Of a stretch of 64,000 nt of DNA, positions 8,309 to 18,050 are shown piece by piece. The position numbers were made by a program, and so were the translations under genes. Within the stretch, counting starts at the first letter, position 1. Each line of letters opens with the position of its first letter. The DNA comes from Ruminococcus flavefaciens FD-1 (GTDB lineage: Bacteria; Bacillota; Clostridia; Oscillospirales; Ruminococcaceae), in assembly GCA_000174895.1 (NCBI GenBank), contig ACOK01000119.1:124001-188000 (forward strand), in the 5' to 3' direction. The notes under the pieces were generated by a model that was not told the DNA's origin, did no database searches, and saw only the letters and a program-made list of their open reading frames with translations.

Positions 8309-8781
8309 ATTTCATTAACCCCTCTCTTTATCTCGGTAATATCCTCGGCATAGATGTGACCTGTGCTGTAAAGTCGGACAAGTATCTGATTGATGTTCGC
8401 TCCGATGCGTTTCATCAGGCGATTGCATTCGGCAATTTCGGAACGGTCGGGAGTGAGATCAACCCTCGCCCGAACACAGTCACGGATATACTCGGTTTTG
8501 TTCTTGTAACCGTACTGCTCACACCTTGCAAGAATATCCTGCATTTCCGATTCCGTAAAGCGAACATTCAGCGTGTAAGACTTCTTCTCCCTCTTGCGTT
8601 TCAGGTACTTGCGTTCATCGTCGGTAAGCTCGTCCTCAGACTTGTGTGCAAGGGTATCGTCAAGCTCGGCAGCTACCTCTTTATCCAGAGCATTGTTGAT
8701 TGCTCCCTCATAGGTCATACCCTCGAACTCCATAGCCTTGCGCTTGGGCGGTCTGCCTCTCTTGCGTTTTGCATTTTCCAT
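8110..8781 (-). CDS. MobC-like relaxosome accessory protein
   Basis: A 223-residue basic protein. Residues 1–20 are a Lys/Arg/Pro-rich tail (KRKRGRPPKRK). A ribbon-helix-helix-like segment follows (YTLNVRFTESEMQDILARCEQYGYKNKTEYIRDCVRARV), then the MobC pattern CNRLMKRIGANINQILVRLYSTGHIYAEDI...NEIWHTLLSIRS. MobC proteins bind oriT and help the relaxase. The last 65 residues lie over the start of the relaxase gene and are Ser/Glu/Gln-rich, less conserved in appearance. The gene starts beside the hairpin-rich region that is the likely oriT. Confidence 0.85.
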   Translation of the reverse strand: MENAKRKRGRPPKRKAMEFEGMTYEGAINNALDKEVAAELDDTLAHKSEDELTDDERKYLKRKREKKSYTLNVRFTESEMQDILARCEQYGYKNKTEYIRDCVRARVDLTPDRSEIAECNRLMKRIGANINQILVRLYSTGHIYAEDITEIKRGVNEIWHTLLSIRSGQQSAQRLLTSQEMIRPSTVYMSTLMLAEPIAQEQARTSEPSETQEQDALKSLPTT

Positions 8782-8805
8782 AGTGGTGTCTCCTTTGTAT
8801 TCATT

Positions 8806-9044
8806 TCGGCGTAAGCCGATTTTTTTATGACCGCTGTGCGGTCATTTCGGGGCTTGGGGTGTCCCCAACAAGCATTTGGTATTTTCGCTCGCTGTGCGGC
8901 GCAAAATACAATGCTTGTTATTTTTGTTGCGCTATGGCGCATATTTTTTCGCCTGAGCTTATCTCTCTGCTCAGGCTTTCGATGCTCCGTCAGCGAATTC
9001 GTGGAGCGAATGCGACATCTCTCACCGCCGCTTCGGTCGGCGGT
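8806..9044. other. Hairpin array, probable oriT region
   Basis: Six or more stems lie in 240 bases upstream of the MobC-like gene: 8806–8819 (followed by T-run), 8827–8845, 8854–8868, a long imperfect stem 8868–8919, 8951–8976 (GCCTGAGC/GCTCAGGC), 8984–9007 and 9024–9044. Such density beside the relaxosome genes is what an origin of transfer looks like. The nick site is not identified. Confidence 0.55.
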
Positions 9045-9230
9045 ATCTCGCTCACGCTCCAGAGTGATGCTCTCAATCATCATCGGTGTCAATATTCTAA
9101 ACTGGTACGGCGCAGTTTCAGCGCAATGAGGGCGGCAATCTGGTGAAAAGTTTGCCGTTAAAATTTTCCCCATAACAACTTGACGAACTCGAAAACTCTA
9201 ATGGCGCACAAAGTTCATGCGCCCTGCGAA

Positions 9231-9260
9231 TAGACAGATAGCTCCGAAATTTGCTATAAT
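9231..9260 (+). promoter_or_regulatory. Promoter for the gene at 9319
   Basis: TAGACA, 18 bases, TATAAT, with TG one base before the −10 box. Confidence 0.65.
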
Positions 9261-9318
9261 ATTATCGTGGGGTTAAATCAAATCCTGCGATACTCAAAAC
9301 CGAAAAGAGGTGATGCGA

Positions 9319-9726
9319 ATGAGTAAGAAAGCGAAAGCTGAGGTCGCTGACGAGTCCGCCGTTATCATTACGGATGCCGTGCTTGCCGAGAATCAGGCGA
9401 AGCTCGATAGCTACGAAAAGTCTATCAAGGCAGCGCAGGAGCGCAGACGTAAGGTCATCATCGAAAGCAAGCTCTACACCTATGATAAACTCTCACAGCT
9501 TTACGGTGGTGCTGAGGGGCAGGCACTTCTCGATGCTGTGACTGCGGAGCATTCGCTGATCGGCAAGCTGACCGACAGCGGAATGTCCTACGATGACATT
9601 GAGGGGCTGGTCGATAGCTCTGACGGTGCAGACAGCAAGTCGGGCGATGATGCCGACAGTGGCTCTGCCAATGATGAATTTGTCGGGCAGACTTCTTTCT
9701 TCGGAGATAATTCCTACAAGGATTAA
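9319..9726 (+). CDS. Coiled-coil protein of the mobilizable element
   Basis: A 135-residue protein of unknown function. Residues 15–60 are a charged helix (AENQAKLDSYEKSIKAAQERRRKVIIESKLYTYDKLSQLYGG), probably a coiled coil. The tail is Asp/Ser-rich (DSSDGADSKSGDDADSGSANDE) and likely disordered. The ATG at 9319 is chosen because AGAGGTG precedes it at a normal distance. It lies between the oriT-like region and the recombinase genes, where Tn4451-like elements often carry small accessory proteins. Confidence 0.6.
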   Translation: MSKKAKAEVADESAVIITDAVLAENQAKLDSYEKSIKAAQERRRKVIIESKLYTYDKLSQLYGGAEGQALLDAVTAEHSLIGKLTDSGMSYDDIEGLVDSSDGADSKSGDDADSGSANDEFVGQTSFFGDNSYKD

Positions 9727-9870
9727 CATATTTCCGACAACAAAACGATAGCTGTGAATGGGGCGGCAGCAATGCCGTTCCACACGGCTGTATATGAGGG
9801 CAGAGAGATAAAGCGAAACTCTCAAATCCAAATGCGTAGATAAAGACAAGCTAAAGGAGAAAAATTCGCT

Positions 9871-10080
9871 ATGAACGAAACAACAACTGCCGCCGTTGCG
9901 GTATCGGGAAGTGTGTCCGAGTACCATATCGGACATACCACATACAGAGTGACAACAACTTTTAACCCAGCTTTTCGGCAAAGCCTGAGCGATATACTTG
10001 CAAGGCTCATCACGGCTGACTGTGAAAAAATGCTCGGTGATAATGAACAGGAACAGGAACAGGACAAGCAGGCTGTGTGA
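9871..10080 (+). CDS. TnpW-like transposon protein
   Basis: A 69-residue protein with the core YHIGHTTYRVTTTFNPAFRQSLSDILARLITADCEKML, resembling the TnpW family of Tn4451-type elements (IGxTTYxV...F...LxxKIxRLIxxDCE). The ending is Glu/Gln-rich. A clear ribosome site (AAAGGAG) precedes it. It lies 90 bases before the large serine recombinase, with a separate promoter in the gap. The role of TnpW proteins is not established. Confidence 0.65.
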   Translation: MNETTTAAVAVSGSVSEYHIGHTTYRVTTTFNPAFRQSLSDILARLITADCEKMLGDNEQEQEQDKQAV

Positions 10081-10099
10081 AATTTTAGCTTGGTGCGTA

Positions 10100-11814
<1,715 letters not shown>

Positions 11815-11844
11815 TGAATTAAGGGAGAAAAAACTTCTATATCA

Positions 11845-11856
11845 CTACTGTGCTTT
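11845..11856. other. Attachment site, right edge of the mobilizable element
   Basis: CTACTGT, GCT, then core TT, mirroring the left edge at the same spacing. The element side supplies the last codons (Ala, Gln, stop) of the truncated maff2 frame. Confidence 0.75.
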
Positions 11857-12177
11857 CGCACCGGGGTTATCGTTGCCGTAGCCCTCAAGCAGATTGACCA
11901 CGCCCCACAGCGAAACACCGCCGCCGATCAGGCAGATAACGGACTTGAGGACGGTGCAGGCAGTAGTAATAAAGGACGAGGTATCGACCTCGCCTGTGCC
12001 TGCTGCGAATGCCTGAGTTGCACAGGTAGATGCCATGATGCCTGCAACAGTGCAGAACATCGTTGCCTTCTTTGCACCACGGGTGAGCTTAGAGAGCCAC
12101 TTGTGCTTAGGTGCAGAGGTAGTGGTTGCTGTCTCCATAGCGGCACCATCGACCGCAGAAATATTCAGTTCGTTCAT
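11845..12177 (-). pseudogene. Maff2-family membrane protein, truncated by insertion
   Basis: A 110-residue product starting MNELNISAVDGAAMETATTT. It has a membrane helix/signal-like segment (ATMFCTVAGIMASTCATQAFA) and a second helix (TVLKSVICLIGGGVSLWGVVNLLEGYG), ending NPGAKAQ where the inserted element begins. Maff2-family proteins lie between the coupling protein and the channel genes in Tn1549/CTn2-like ICEs. The third helix is at 988–1089. The start at 12177 is chosen over upstream in-frame codons because GGGAG precedes it. The short product may still be made, but lacks the last helix, and genes downstream are cut off by the terminator at 11787–11814. Confidence 0.85.
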
Positions 12178-12265
12178 AGGTAAAAAGTCTCCCTCAAAAA
12201 ATAAAGTAAAGAATGTCCGCAGCTTCAACCGATTATCTCTTTGTTCGGTTTCTTCACTGTCCGAG

Positions 12266-14335
12266 TTAAAAGCCGACATATATCTCTTTTTCGTCGGTTT
12301 CCTCAGAATTTTGAGTATCAGCGGTTTCTGTTTCTGTTGCTGATACTGTTGTAACTTCCTGTCCGGCGGCCGTCATATCAACACCATACCCTGTGAACTT
12401 CTCCTGTCGAGACAGTCTCAAACGCATCGCCTTTTGGTCACTCACATATTTTTCGATGTTGAACCCCATCTCAGGATTATCGTCCAAGAGCATTGGATAT
12501 TGCTTATGACGGGTAATGTCAAACTTATCGCTGAAAAAGGGACGGACACCCCTCAGCATCAGAATACATTTTCCGCCGTCCATGACCGCCAGTTCGTCTT
12601 GACTTTTCAGTTCTTTGCCGAGCTTCTGATAGTTCATACCGTAGCTCTCGCTCTGACCTCTGTTCGTAGAGGTATTAAAGGAGTCGATCGTCTCTTTTCC
12701 GAGACTTTCGCTGATCTCCTTTAATGTTGACTTTTCTTTACCGCCCAAAAACAGCATCGTATCACAGTTGCCCTCAATCGTATCTGCATTATCTTTATAG
12801 ATAGCCTTTAGCTGGCTCTTAGCTTGCAAGATGATACTTGCCGATATTTCACGGCTTCGGATAGTCGCAATGAGCTTCTCAAACTGCGGTATTTCGCCAA
12901 TATTGGCGAACTCGTCTAACAAACAGCGTACATGATAGGTCAGCTTTCCCCCTGGGGAATTATCTGCTTTGGTGCAGAGTAGGTTGAAAAGCTGGGAATA
13001 CATGATCGCCACAAGGAAGTTGAATGTAGCGTCTGTATCGGAGATGATTATGAAAAGCGCACTCAGCTCATCACCGAGCTTGTCAAGGTGCAGCTCATCG
13101 TAGGAGGTGATCTCCAAGACCTCATCTATTGCAAAAGGCGCGAGTCGTGTCGAACAGCTAATTAAGATAGACTTAGCCGTTTTTCCGGCAGCGAGCTTAT
13201 ACGCCTTGAATTGTTTGAGAGCAAAAGTACCCATTCGCCGTTGTTCGGCATCGGGCTTTGTTTCAAACAGGTCAGCATAGTCCTCCATAACATCGGGATC
13301 ATCGTGCTTTGTGCCGTTCAGCCAGCACTCTACGATCTCAAATTCAAGGTCAATGCTGTTCTTGAACTCCTCATCGTCCTCACGGCACTCTGAATTGTTG
13401 ATCATGTCGATCAGCGTTTCAAAGTTCCATTCATCTTCGGGGTACATAGCGAAAATCAGAGCAATATACGCAGTATAGAGCAGTTTTTCTGCTTTCACCC
13501 AAAAGTCATCGCCGGACGGCTGCTGAGAGGAAGAAGTGTTTTTGATAAGGACTTCCACGAATTTGAGAATGTCCTTCTCACGGTTCTTCTTGCTGATATA
13601 TGCAAACGGATTGTAGTGCATCGACTTTGCGAAGTCAATGGTGTTGAACACCTTGATCTTGTAAGGCTCATAAACAGGGATATATCTGCCATTCTTGTCT
13701 TTGAGATAGTTTCCCTTATCGTCCCTGCGGTACACAACTTTTCCGTTAACACGTTTCGGGCGGCCCCGTTCAAGCATTCTTCCGCACTCTACAAGTACCG
13801 TGCCTTTCGGATCGGTCACTACATAGGAGGAGTGCATCTGCATCAGGTTCGGCTTCACGAAAAATCGTGTCTTACCGCTGCCTGAACCGCCGATCACAAG
13901 AATGTTCTTGTTACGGGCGAACTTCGGTGCAGAGGGCTTGCCCATAGTCAGGGATTCCGTCTTTGTGAGTATCACATTGTTTTCAGGGCAGGATAAGTCC
14001 ATATACGGCTCAATATCCTTTTCACTGCCCCATACGGCAGAACCGTACTCCTCGCCCTGGCGGAACTTCTTCTTGTTTTTCGACTTGACATAGAGGACTA
14101 ACCTCATTACACCCGCTAAACCCAAGCCGAAAAGAAGATCAAACGGGTGTAAACTGGGAAAGATTCGTGCAAACGCCACACCGAGATTGCTCATGAAAGG
14201 CAGGATTTTTTCCTGAAATCCGTTGCCCTCAGCAGTACGGTACGCAAAGCCGATCAGGTTGCCCACATAAGAGAAAGCTACATAGGGAACAGCCTTGATG
14301 ATCAGCTTTTTGAGTTTTCTCGTGTCGATCTGCAA
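12266..14335 (-). CDS. VirD4/TraG type IV coupling protein
   Basis: A conjugation ATPase that recruits the relaxase–DNA complex to the secretion channel. Two N-terminal membrane helices (about residues 8–30 and 50–80) precede a cytoplasmic ATPase. Walker A is GGSGSGKT followed by RFFVKPNLMQ, and a later segment reads LLDEFANIGEIPQFEKLIATIRSREIS, typical of TraG/VirD4. The C-terminus is Thr/Glu-rich. The start is taken as TTG at 14335, giving MQIDTRKLKKL as in relatives, because AAGGAAAGG lies 8 bases before it; another TTG at 14371 has no ribosome site. It follows the PcfB-like gene in the usual ICE order. Confidence 0.92.
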   Translation of the reverse strand: MQIDTRKLKKLIIKAVPYVAFSYVGNLIGFAYRTAEGNGFQEKILPFMSNLGVAFARIFPSLHPFDLLFGLGLAGVMRLVLYVKSKNKKKFRQGEEYGSAVWGSEKDIEPYMDLSCPENNVILTKTESLTMGKPSAPKFARNKNILVIGGSGSGKTRFFVKPNLMQMHSSYVVTDPKGTVLVECGRMLERGRPKRVNGKVVYRRDDKGNYLKDKNGRYIPVYEPYKIKVFNTIDFAKSMHYNPFAYISKKNREKDILKFVEVLIKNTSSSQQPSGDDFWVKAEKLLYTAYIALIFAMYPEDEWNFETLIDMINNSECREDDEEFKNSIDLEFEIVECWLNGTKHDDPDVMEDYADLFETKPDAEQRRMGTFALKQFKAYKLAAGKTAKSILISCSTRLAPFAIDEVLEITSYDELHLDKLGDELSALFIIISDTDATFNFLVAIMYSQLFNLLCTKADNSPGGKLTYHVRCLLDEFANIGEIPQFEKLIATIRSREISASIILQAKSQLKAIYKDNADTIEGNCDTMLFLGGKEKSTLKEISESLGKETIDSFNTSTNRGQSESYGMNYQKLGKELKSQDELAVMDGGKCILMLRGVRPFFSDKFDITRHKQYPMLLDDNPEMGFNIEKYVSDQKAMRLRLSRQEKFTGYGVDMTAAGQEVTTVSATETETADTQNSEETDEKEIYVGF

Positions 14336-14438
14336 TTCGCAGACCTTTCCTTTCTGTTGGTATCGGCACAAAAGTCTGCCGTAAAAATATCATCGCCCCT
14401 TGCCCGTGGAACGGGTGCAGGCTGGAAGTGGTTATAGA

Positions 14439-14915
14439 TCACCGTCTGTTCTCCCTTGTTTTCTCTCTCTGTTTCTGTTTGCGGGGCTTGTTCCTGATCT
14501 TCTGCGCCTGCTGGTGCATTTGCTCACGGGTGAACTCACCACGCTTCTGTGTCTTGCCCTGTCCCTTGCCGACATACTCCGAAAAAGCTCTCTTGAAATC
14601 CTCTGTTTTGGCAGCGGAAAAGAAAACATGATAGGTAGGCGGCGAGGTGCTTTTATCTCTTTTCAGAGCAAAATCCACATCGTATTTCCGTGCGGTTTTC
14701 AGGAAATCCCCGATATTCCGGTCTGAAACCTCAATGCTGTCGAGCTTTGACGGGGACTTTTCCTGCAACTGCTTGAAGGTCATTCGTCCCTTTTTCTCAG
14801 CCTTGCCCGACAAAAACTCCTGCAATGCCGATTTCAGCACATCGGCGGTCATTTTCTCCGCCTTGATCGAAATGTCGATGGTTTTCTTTGCACCGCTTTC
14901 GTAGTCGGACGGCAT
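14439..14915 (-). CDS. PcfB-like (DUF3801) conjugation protein
   Basis: A 158-residue protein. The central pattern MTADVLKSALQEFL...GRMTFKQLQEKSPSKLDSIEVSDRNIGDFLKTARKYDVDFALKRDKSTSPPTYHVFFSAAKTEDFKRAFSEY matches PcfB/DUF3801 proteins, which sit directly before the VirD4 gene in many Gram-positive ICEs. The tail is rich in Lys, Arg and Gln. Its ATG shares one base with the stop of the gene before it (TAATG). PcfB of pCF10 interacts with the coupling protein and relaxosome, a role that may apply here. Confidence 0.8.
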   Translation of the reverse strand: MPSDYESGAKKTIDISIKAEKMTADVLKSALQEFLSGKAEKKGRMTFKQLQEKSPSKLDSIEVSDRNIGDFLKTARKYDVDFALKRDKSTSPPTYHVFFSAAKTEDFKRAFSEYVGKGQGKTQKRGEFTREQMHQQAQKIRNKPRKQKQREKTRENRR

Positions 14916-15193
14916 TACGCATCACCGCCAGACTTGACCTCGTAAACGGCATACGCTTCGGCAGACAGCCAGTTATGGAGGTCTGCGAGGGCGGCTTCTG
15001 CTGCTTCGGGTGTCTTGTAGTTGCCCATCGGGATCTGATTGCCGCTGGTGTCAGTGCCGACCATCTCATAATCGGGCGTAACAATGCCGTTCTCGTCCGG
15101 CTCTGCATCTTCCCAATTTGTGACAACACCGATTCTCACAAGATTATCGTAGTTCAGAAACTCGCCATACTGTGTGGTAATTGTCTTAGCCAT
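14915..15193 (-). CDS. Small ICE protein of unknown function
   Basis: A 92-residue acidic protein (MAKTITTQYGEFLNYDNLVRIGVVTNWEDAEPDENG...). It has no membrane segment or recognised motif. It is coupled at both ends: its ATG lies in the last codons of the small frame at 15186–15317, and its stop overlaps the PcfB-like start. A good ribosome site (GAGGAGTG) precedes it. Its conserved position suggests a role in transfer or its control, which is inference. Confidence 0.6.
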   Translation of the reverse strand: MAKTITTQYGEFLNYDNLVRIGVVTNWEDAEPDENGIVTPDYEMVGTDTSGNQIPMGNYKTPEAAEAALADLHNWLSAEAYAVYEVKSGGDA

Positions 15194-15317
15194 GATTTTT
15201 CACTCCTCTCCGTAACAGCTCATAGAGCCTGTTGTGATATTCCTCCTGAAGCTCGTCAAAAGAAGAAAACACGATGTCAAGCGTTTTTCTGTCTATCCTG
15301 TCACCGAGCATATCCAT
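15186..15317 (-). CDS. Possible small coupled protein
   Basis: A short frame, MDMLGDRIDRKTLDIVFSSFDELQEEYHNRLYELLRRGVKNHG, ends inside the ATGGCTAA of the next gene, an overlap typical of coupled genes. The frame stays open further upstream, but there is no ATG, GTG or TTG between the preceding gene and 15317, and no good ribosome site, so the start is uncertain. Confidence 0.4.
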   Translation of the reverse strand: MDMLGDRIDRKTLDIVFSSFDELQEEYHNRLYELLRRGVKNHG

Positions 15318-15371
15318 GACGATCGCTTCAAATTCGCTGTGAAAGCTGTAAAACAGGTCGTTTACAGACTT

Positions 15372-15635
15372 TCAAGCGGCTTCGGGATCTGCGTCCTGCT
15401 TCTCAGGATTCGGATTGAAATATCCGGTCTTGAGATACACAAGCCTATCGGGGCAGTAATAGCGATGCTGATCGCCTTTACCACAGGGGATCGCATATCC
15501 GAAGTCAACAGCTCCGGCAATAAGCCCCTTTTTCAGCGTAGCAATGCCGATACCGCTTGCCTGAGAGATCTCAGACAGCGATACATTCCTGCCTGTAAAT
15601 GTAGGAGTTACCGCCACATTCTTCTTTGCAGCCAT
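15372..15635 (-). CDS. Helix-turn-helix protein of the ICE
   Basis: An 87-residue protein with a likely DNA-binding helix-turn-helix, NVSLSEISQASGIGIATLKKGLIAGAVDFGYAIP, followed by a wing-like stretch (GDQHRYYCPDRLVYLKTGYF). This resembles excisionase-type and small ICE regulators. It has a strong ribosome site (AGGAGGT) and lies between the replication-initiator-like gene and the transfer genes, where such regulators are common. Specific target unknown. Confidence 0.65.
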   Translation of the reverse strand: MAAKKNVAVTPTFTGRNVSLSEISQASGIGIATLKKGLIAGAVDFGYAIPCGKGDQHRYYCPDRLVYLKTGYFNPNPEKQDADPEAA

Positions 15636-15655
15636 AGAACCACCTCCTTTCGTGG

Positions 15656-17059
15656 TCAGACAGCCATACCATAGCCGAGATCACGCCTGATCTGCTCGTC
15701 AATGTTGCGGCTCTCACAACCTTCGTTGAAATGATATGTCAGAACCTCGTTGTAGAGGGAACTGATGAAATATCTGCGGAAATCCTTGATGTTATCGACC
15801 TTTGCCATATTTTCAAGGACATTCTCTACCATGTAGATATTGGCTTTGAGCATCTTTGACTGAATAACTGCTCTGGGGAATGCCTGACCTCTGAGTGTTG
15901 TATAGGGCAGAGGGGAACATATTTCATCAACGATAAATCCGACGATTTCATCTGCTTCTGCATAACCGTCCCGACCGTCCTGACAGAGCCAGTCACCAAG
16001 ATGCCAGTAGTCGAGATTCTCCCTGACAACCTCTGTGAAATACTCTACTTCTTCTGCGTTATATCTGTCAGTCACTCTCTCAGCAGATTTTTCAACACTC
16101 GGAATGTTGAAAGTTGGCTTTGCCGCCGCAGAAATGATAGAGGATTTATCACACAGTAATTGATTTTTCTGTTTTGTATTGTTGTTATTATATTGTCCCT
16201 GATTTTCAGACAGCGGAGTTTCAGCAATCGGAGTGTCCAGATACGGGTTTTCCACCCTCTGTTTTTCACCCGTATAAGAAACAGCAGCCTTTGCCTTGCC
16301 GCCCTCACGGATCGTGATAGCCTTACGCCTTGTCTCAGCTTCAAGCTCGTCCGCTTCTTCCTTGCTGACAGGAACATCGAAAAAGCTGTACACATACTCA
16401 AAATGATTGTTCACGCTCTCGTTAGACAGGAGCTTAGTGCGAACAAGGTAGCCCTTATCAATGAGCTTGTTCACAGCATTATGCACGGCAGTCTTGCCCT
16501 CTTTGCAGATCGCTTTTAGTCCGGACATAGAGAAATTCCAACTATTCGGCAGAGAAAGAACTTTCAGCATAAAGCCAATCAGTTTGTTTCTGATCTTATT
16601 GGTTCTGAGGAGCTTTGCACTGATAATAGTGAAATTGCTGTCCTTCTTCACACGGTTCAGAGTAGCGTTATCTGCTGTAAATGTCTCCATTTCAATGTCA
16701 TACTTCGGGATAGAATCGTCCAGTTCCGAGTATTCATAGAAGTCATAGAGATAGCTGATCCTGCCCGTAGGGGATTCGTTTGGCATCAGCAAGGTCTTTT
16801 TGACATATCCCCACTGTTCCAGTTCAGCAAGCTGGGACTTGATCGCTGTTTCACCGTCCTCACAGATAGCCACAAGTCCGGCAATCGTGAAATTCCATGT
16901 AGGCGGTAGGTCATTGATCTTGCCGAGTAGACCTATCGAATCGCAGCCGATATTGGTTGACCGCACGAAGCAATTGCTCAGAACGGCATAACCGCCTGAC
17001 CTATGTACTCGGCAGATCGTATCTGGTATTGTTTTTTTTGCTTTTGTTTTCTTGTCCAT
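15656..17059 (-). CDS. Replication initiator-like protein with duplicated winged helix
   Basis: A 467-residue protein. Two similar segments lie in tandem: GLLGKINDLPPTWNFTIAGLVAICEDGETAIKSQLAELEQWGYV and GFMLKVLSLPNSWNFSMSGLKAICKEGKTAVHNAVNKLIDKGYLV. Each reads as a winged-helix domain. A polar linker with repeated Asn leads to a C-terminal domain (YFTEVVRENLDYWHLGDWL...), as in the RepA/DUF6017 proteins of Tn1549-like ICEs. The ATG at 17059 follows AGAGGTGAG; a GTG at 17068 is possible. Iteron-like repeats 500–700 bases upstream support a role at an origin. The family call is from memory. Confidence 0.7.
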   Translation of the reverse strand: MDKKTKAKKTIPDTICRVHRSGGYAVLSNCFVRSTNIGCDSIGLLGKINDLPPTWNFTIAGLVAICEDGETAIKSQLAELEQWGYVKKTLLMPNESPTGRISYLYDFYEYSELDDSIPKYDIEMETFTADNATLNRVKKDSNFTIISAKLLRTNKIRNKLIGFMLKVLSLPNSWNFSMSGLKAICKEGKTAVHNAVNKLIDKGYLVRTKLLSNESVNNHFEYVYSFFDVPVSKEEADELEAETRRKAITIREGGKAKAAVSYTGEKQRVENPYLDTPIAETPLSENQGQYNNNNTKQKNQLLCDKSSIISAAAKPTFNIPSVEKSAERVTDRYNAEEVEYFTEVVRENLDYWHLGDWLCQDGRDGYAEADEIVGFIVDEICSPLPYTTLRGQAFPRAVIQSKMLKANIYMVENVLENMAKVDNIKDFRRYFISSLYNEVLTYHFNEGCESRNIDEQIRRDLGYGMAV

Positions 17060-17074
17060 TTCTCTCACCTCTGC

Positions 17075-17359
17075 TTACGCTCCGTACACAAATTCCATGT
17101 TGGATATTCGCAGCTTGTTGACCGCATAGACATGACCATACGGCTTCTGTACTACAAGGAGGAAACCTCTCTTGCAAAGCTCATACACAGCGGTACGAAG
17201 TTCATCAAAGGTGAACTGCGAAAGCTCACTGTAACGGCGAAGCTCATCGACCGTAACGTAGTCAAAGTCTGAATGGTTGAGCATAGCCGTCAGCAGTTCA
17301 TTACAGGCTTTGGCTTCAAAGTTGTAATTGAGCAGACTGATTTCAGTAGGGTTCGGCAT
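17075..17359 (-). CDS. Small winged-helix-like protein at the start of the ICE operon
   Basis: A 94-residue protein, MPNPTEISLLNYNFEAKACNELLTAMLNHSDFDYVTVDELRRYSELSQFTFDELRTAVYELCKRGFLLVVQKPYGHVYAVNKLRI. The central part reads as a winged helix with a beta wing. The start is fixed by AAGGAGG 8 bases upstream. It is the first gene of the leftward operon, 15 bases before the replication-like gene, and is preceded by two terminator-like hairpins. Likely a regulator or replication accessory. Confidence 0.6.
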   Translation of the reverse strand: MPNPTEISLLNYNFEAKACNELLTAMLNHSDFDYVTVDELRRYSELSQFTFDELRTAVYELCKRGFLLVVQKPYGHVYAVNKLRISNMEFVYGA

Positions 17360-17392
17360 AGAAAGACCTCCTTGACATAGTTCATCTGAAAT

Positions 17393-17439
17393 AAAAAAGC
17401 TCCTCAGCGACCTGTTTTCATACAGGCTCAGTGAGAAGC
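17393..17439 (-). terminator. Terminator-like leader hairpin before the ICE operon
   Basis: On the minus strand an imperfect stem (GCTTCTCA with TGAGGAGC, and CCTGT with ACAGG) ends in TTTTTT, only 34 bases before the gene at 17359. It could be an attenuator. Confidence 0.55.
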
Positions 17440-17465
17440 GATGTGCAATATTCAATTTTTAGGCA

Positions 17466-17510
17466 TAAAAATAGCGGACAGCGCTTCTGTTATGAAACAC
17501 CGTCCGCTAT
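17466..17510 (-). terminator. Second minus-strand terminator-like hairpin
   Basis: ATAGCGGAC at 17471–17479 pairs with GTCCGCTAT at 17502–17510; on the minus strand a T-run follows. The internal GCGCTTCTGTT segment may add pairs. Confidence 0.55.
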
Positions 17511-17542
17511 TGTCCATTATTCAGTTTGCTTTGTCAACAGGC

Positions 17543-17756
17543 TTTCTACCGTTTATGGGTTGTTTTCGGCTTCTACCAAGTTTCTACCAACTTTTTCATC
17601 GTTGGCTTTCTACCACGTTTCTACCAAAATACTTCAAAATACATGAATTTTCAAAATAGCGCAGTTGCGCTGTTTTGGGGCTTTCTACCATCAAAAAGCT
17701 CCGTGGAATCGGGATTTTTGTGTGACTCAGTGTGACTCGGTGGTACTCAGTGTGAA
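17543..17756. repeat. Iteron-like repeats upstream of the replication gene
   Basis: The octamer TTTCTACC (one copy CTTCTACC) starts at 17543, 17570, 17581, 17607, 17618 and 17682. Copies 2–3 and 4–5 are doublets with 11-base spacing, and the doublets lie 37 bases apart. A second array of 10-base units (TGTGACTCAG, TGTGACTCGG, TGGTACTCAG, TGTGAAATTG) fills 17721–17756. This is the expected look of an initiator-binding origin. Confidence 0.55.
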
Positions 17757-17766
17757 ATTGGTTTGC

Positions 17767-17886
17767 TTATATCATAAAAGCGAAGCGTTATGATATAATT
17801 GCCCGATATGCAGGGAGCAGATCTCTGATCTGCGTATCTGCAAGGGCTTTGAAATAATTTATAATGAATGCATTTGCATTCATTAT
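17767..17886. repeat. Three palindromes at the probable ICE boundary
   Basis: TTATATCATAA/TTATGATATAA (17767–17777 and 17788–17798), GCAGATC/GATCTGC (17817–17833), and a perfect 12-bp stem ATAATGAATGCA/TGCATTCATTAT (17861–17886). No integrase gene or repeated att site was seen here, so the element end is not fixed. The stretch 17887–17980 is AT-rich with no feature I can name. Confidence 0.45.
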
Positions 17887-17980
17887 ATCATATTTTTCGC
17901 TGAATTTCAACAATTTTTCACAGTGAATATGCCGCCGATTTAAGCATAACATAAAATTTCAAAAGATGTTCCGTGCCTTA

Positions 17981-18009
17981 TTTACATTTATTTTATCATA
18001 TGTTATACT
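17981..18009 (+). promoter_or_regulatory. Promoter of the GH25 lipoprotein gene
   Basis: TTTACA, 17 bases, TATACT; the gene starts 42 bases downstream. Confidence 0.65.
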
Positions 18010-18050
18010 AATATTATCATATAAAATAAAAATCCAAAAGGAGGAGCAAT

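Noticed and set aside
8827..9146. Overlapping frames in the hairpin-rich region
   Set aside because: Frames on both strands are created by GC-rich hairpins, and no ribosome site fits; better read as oriT-like DNA.
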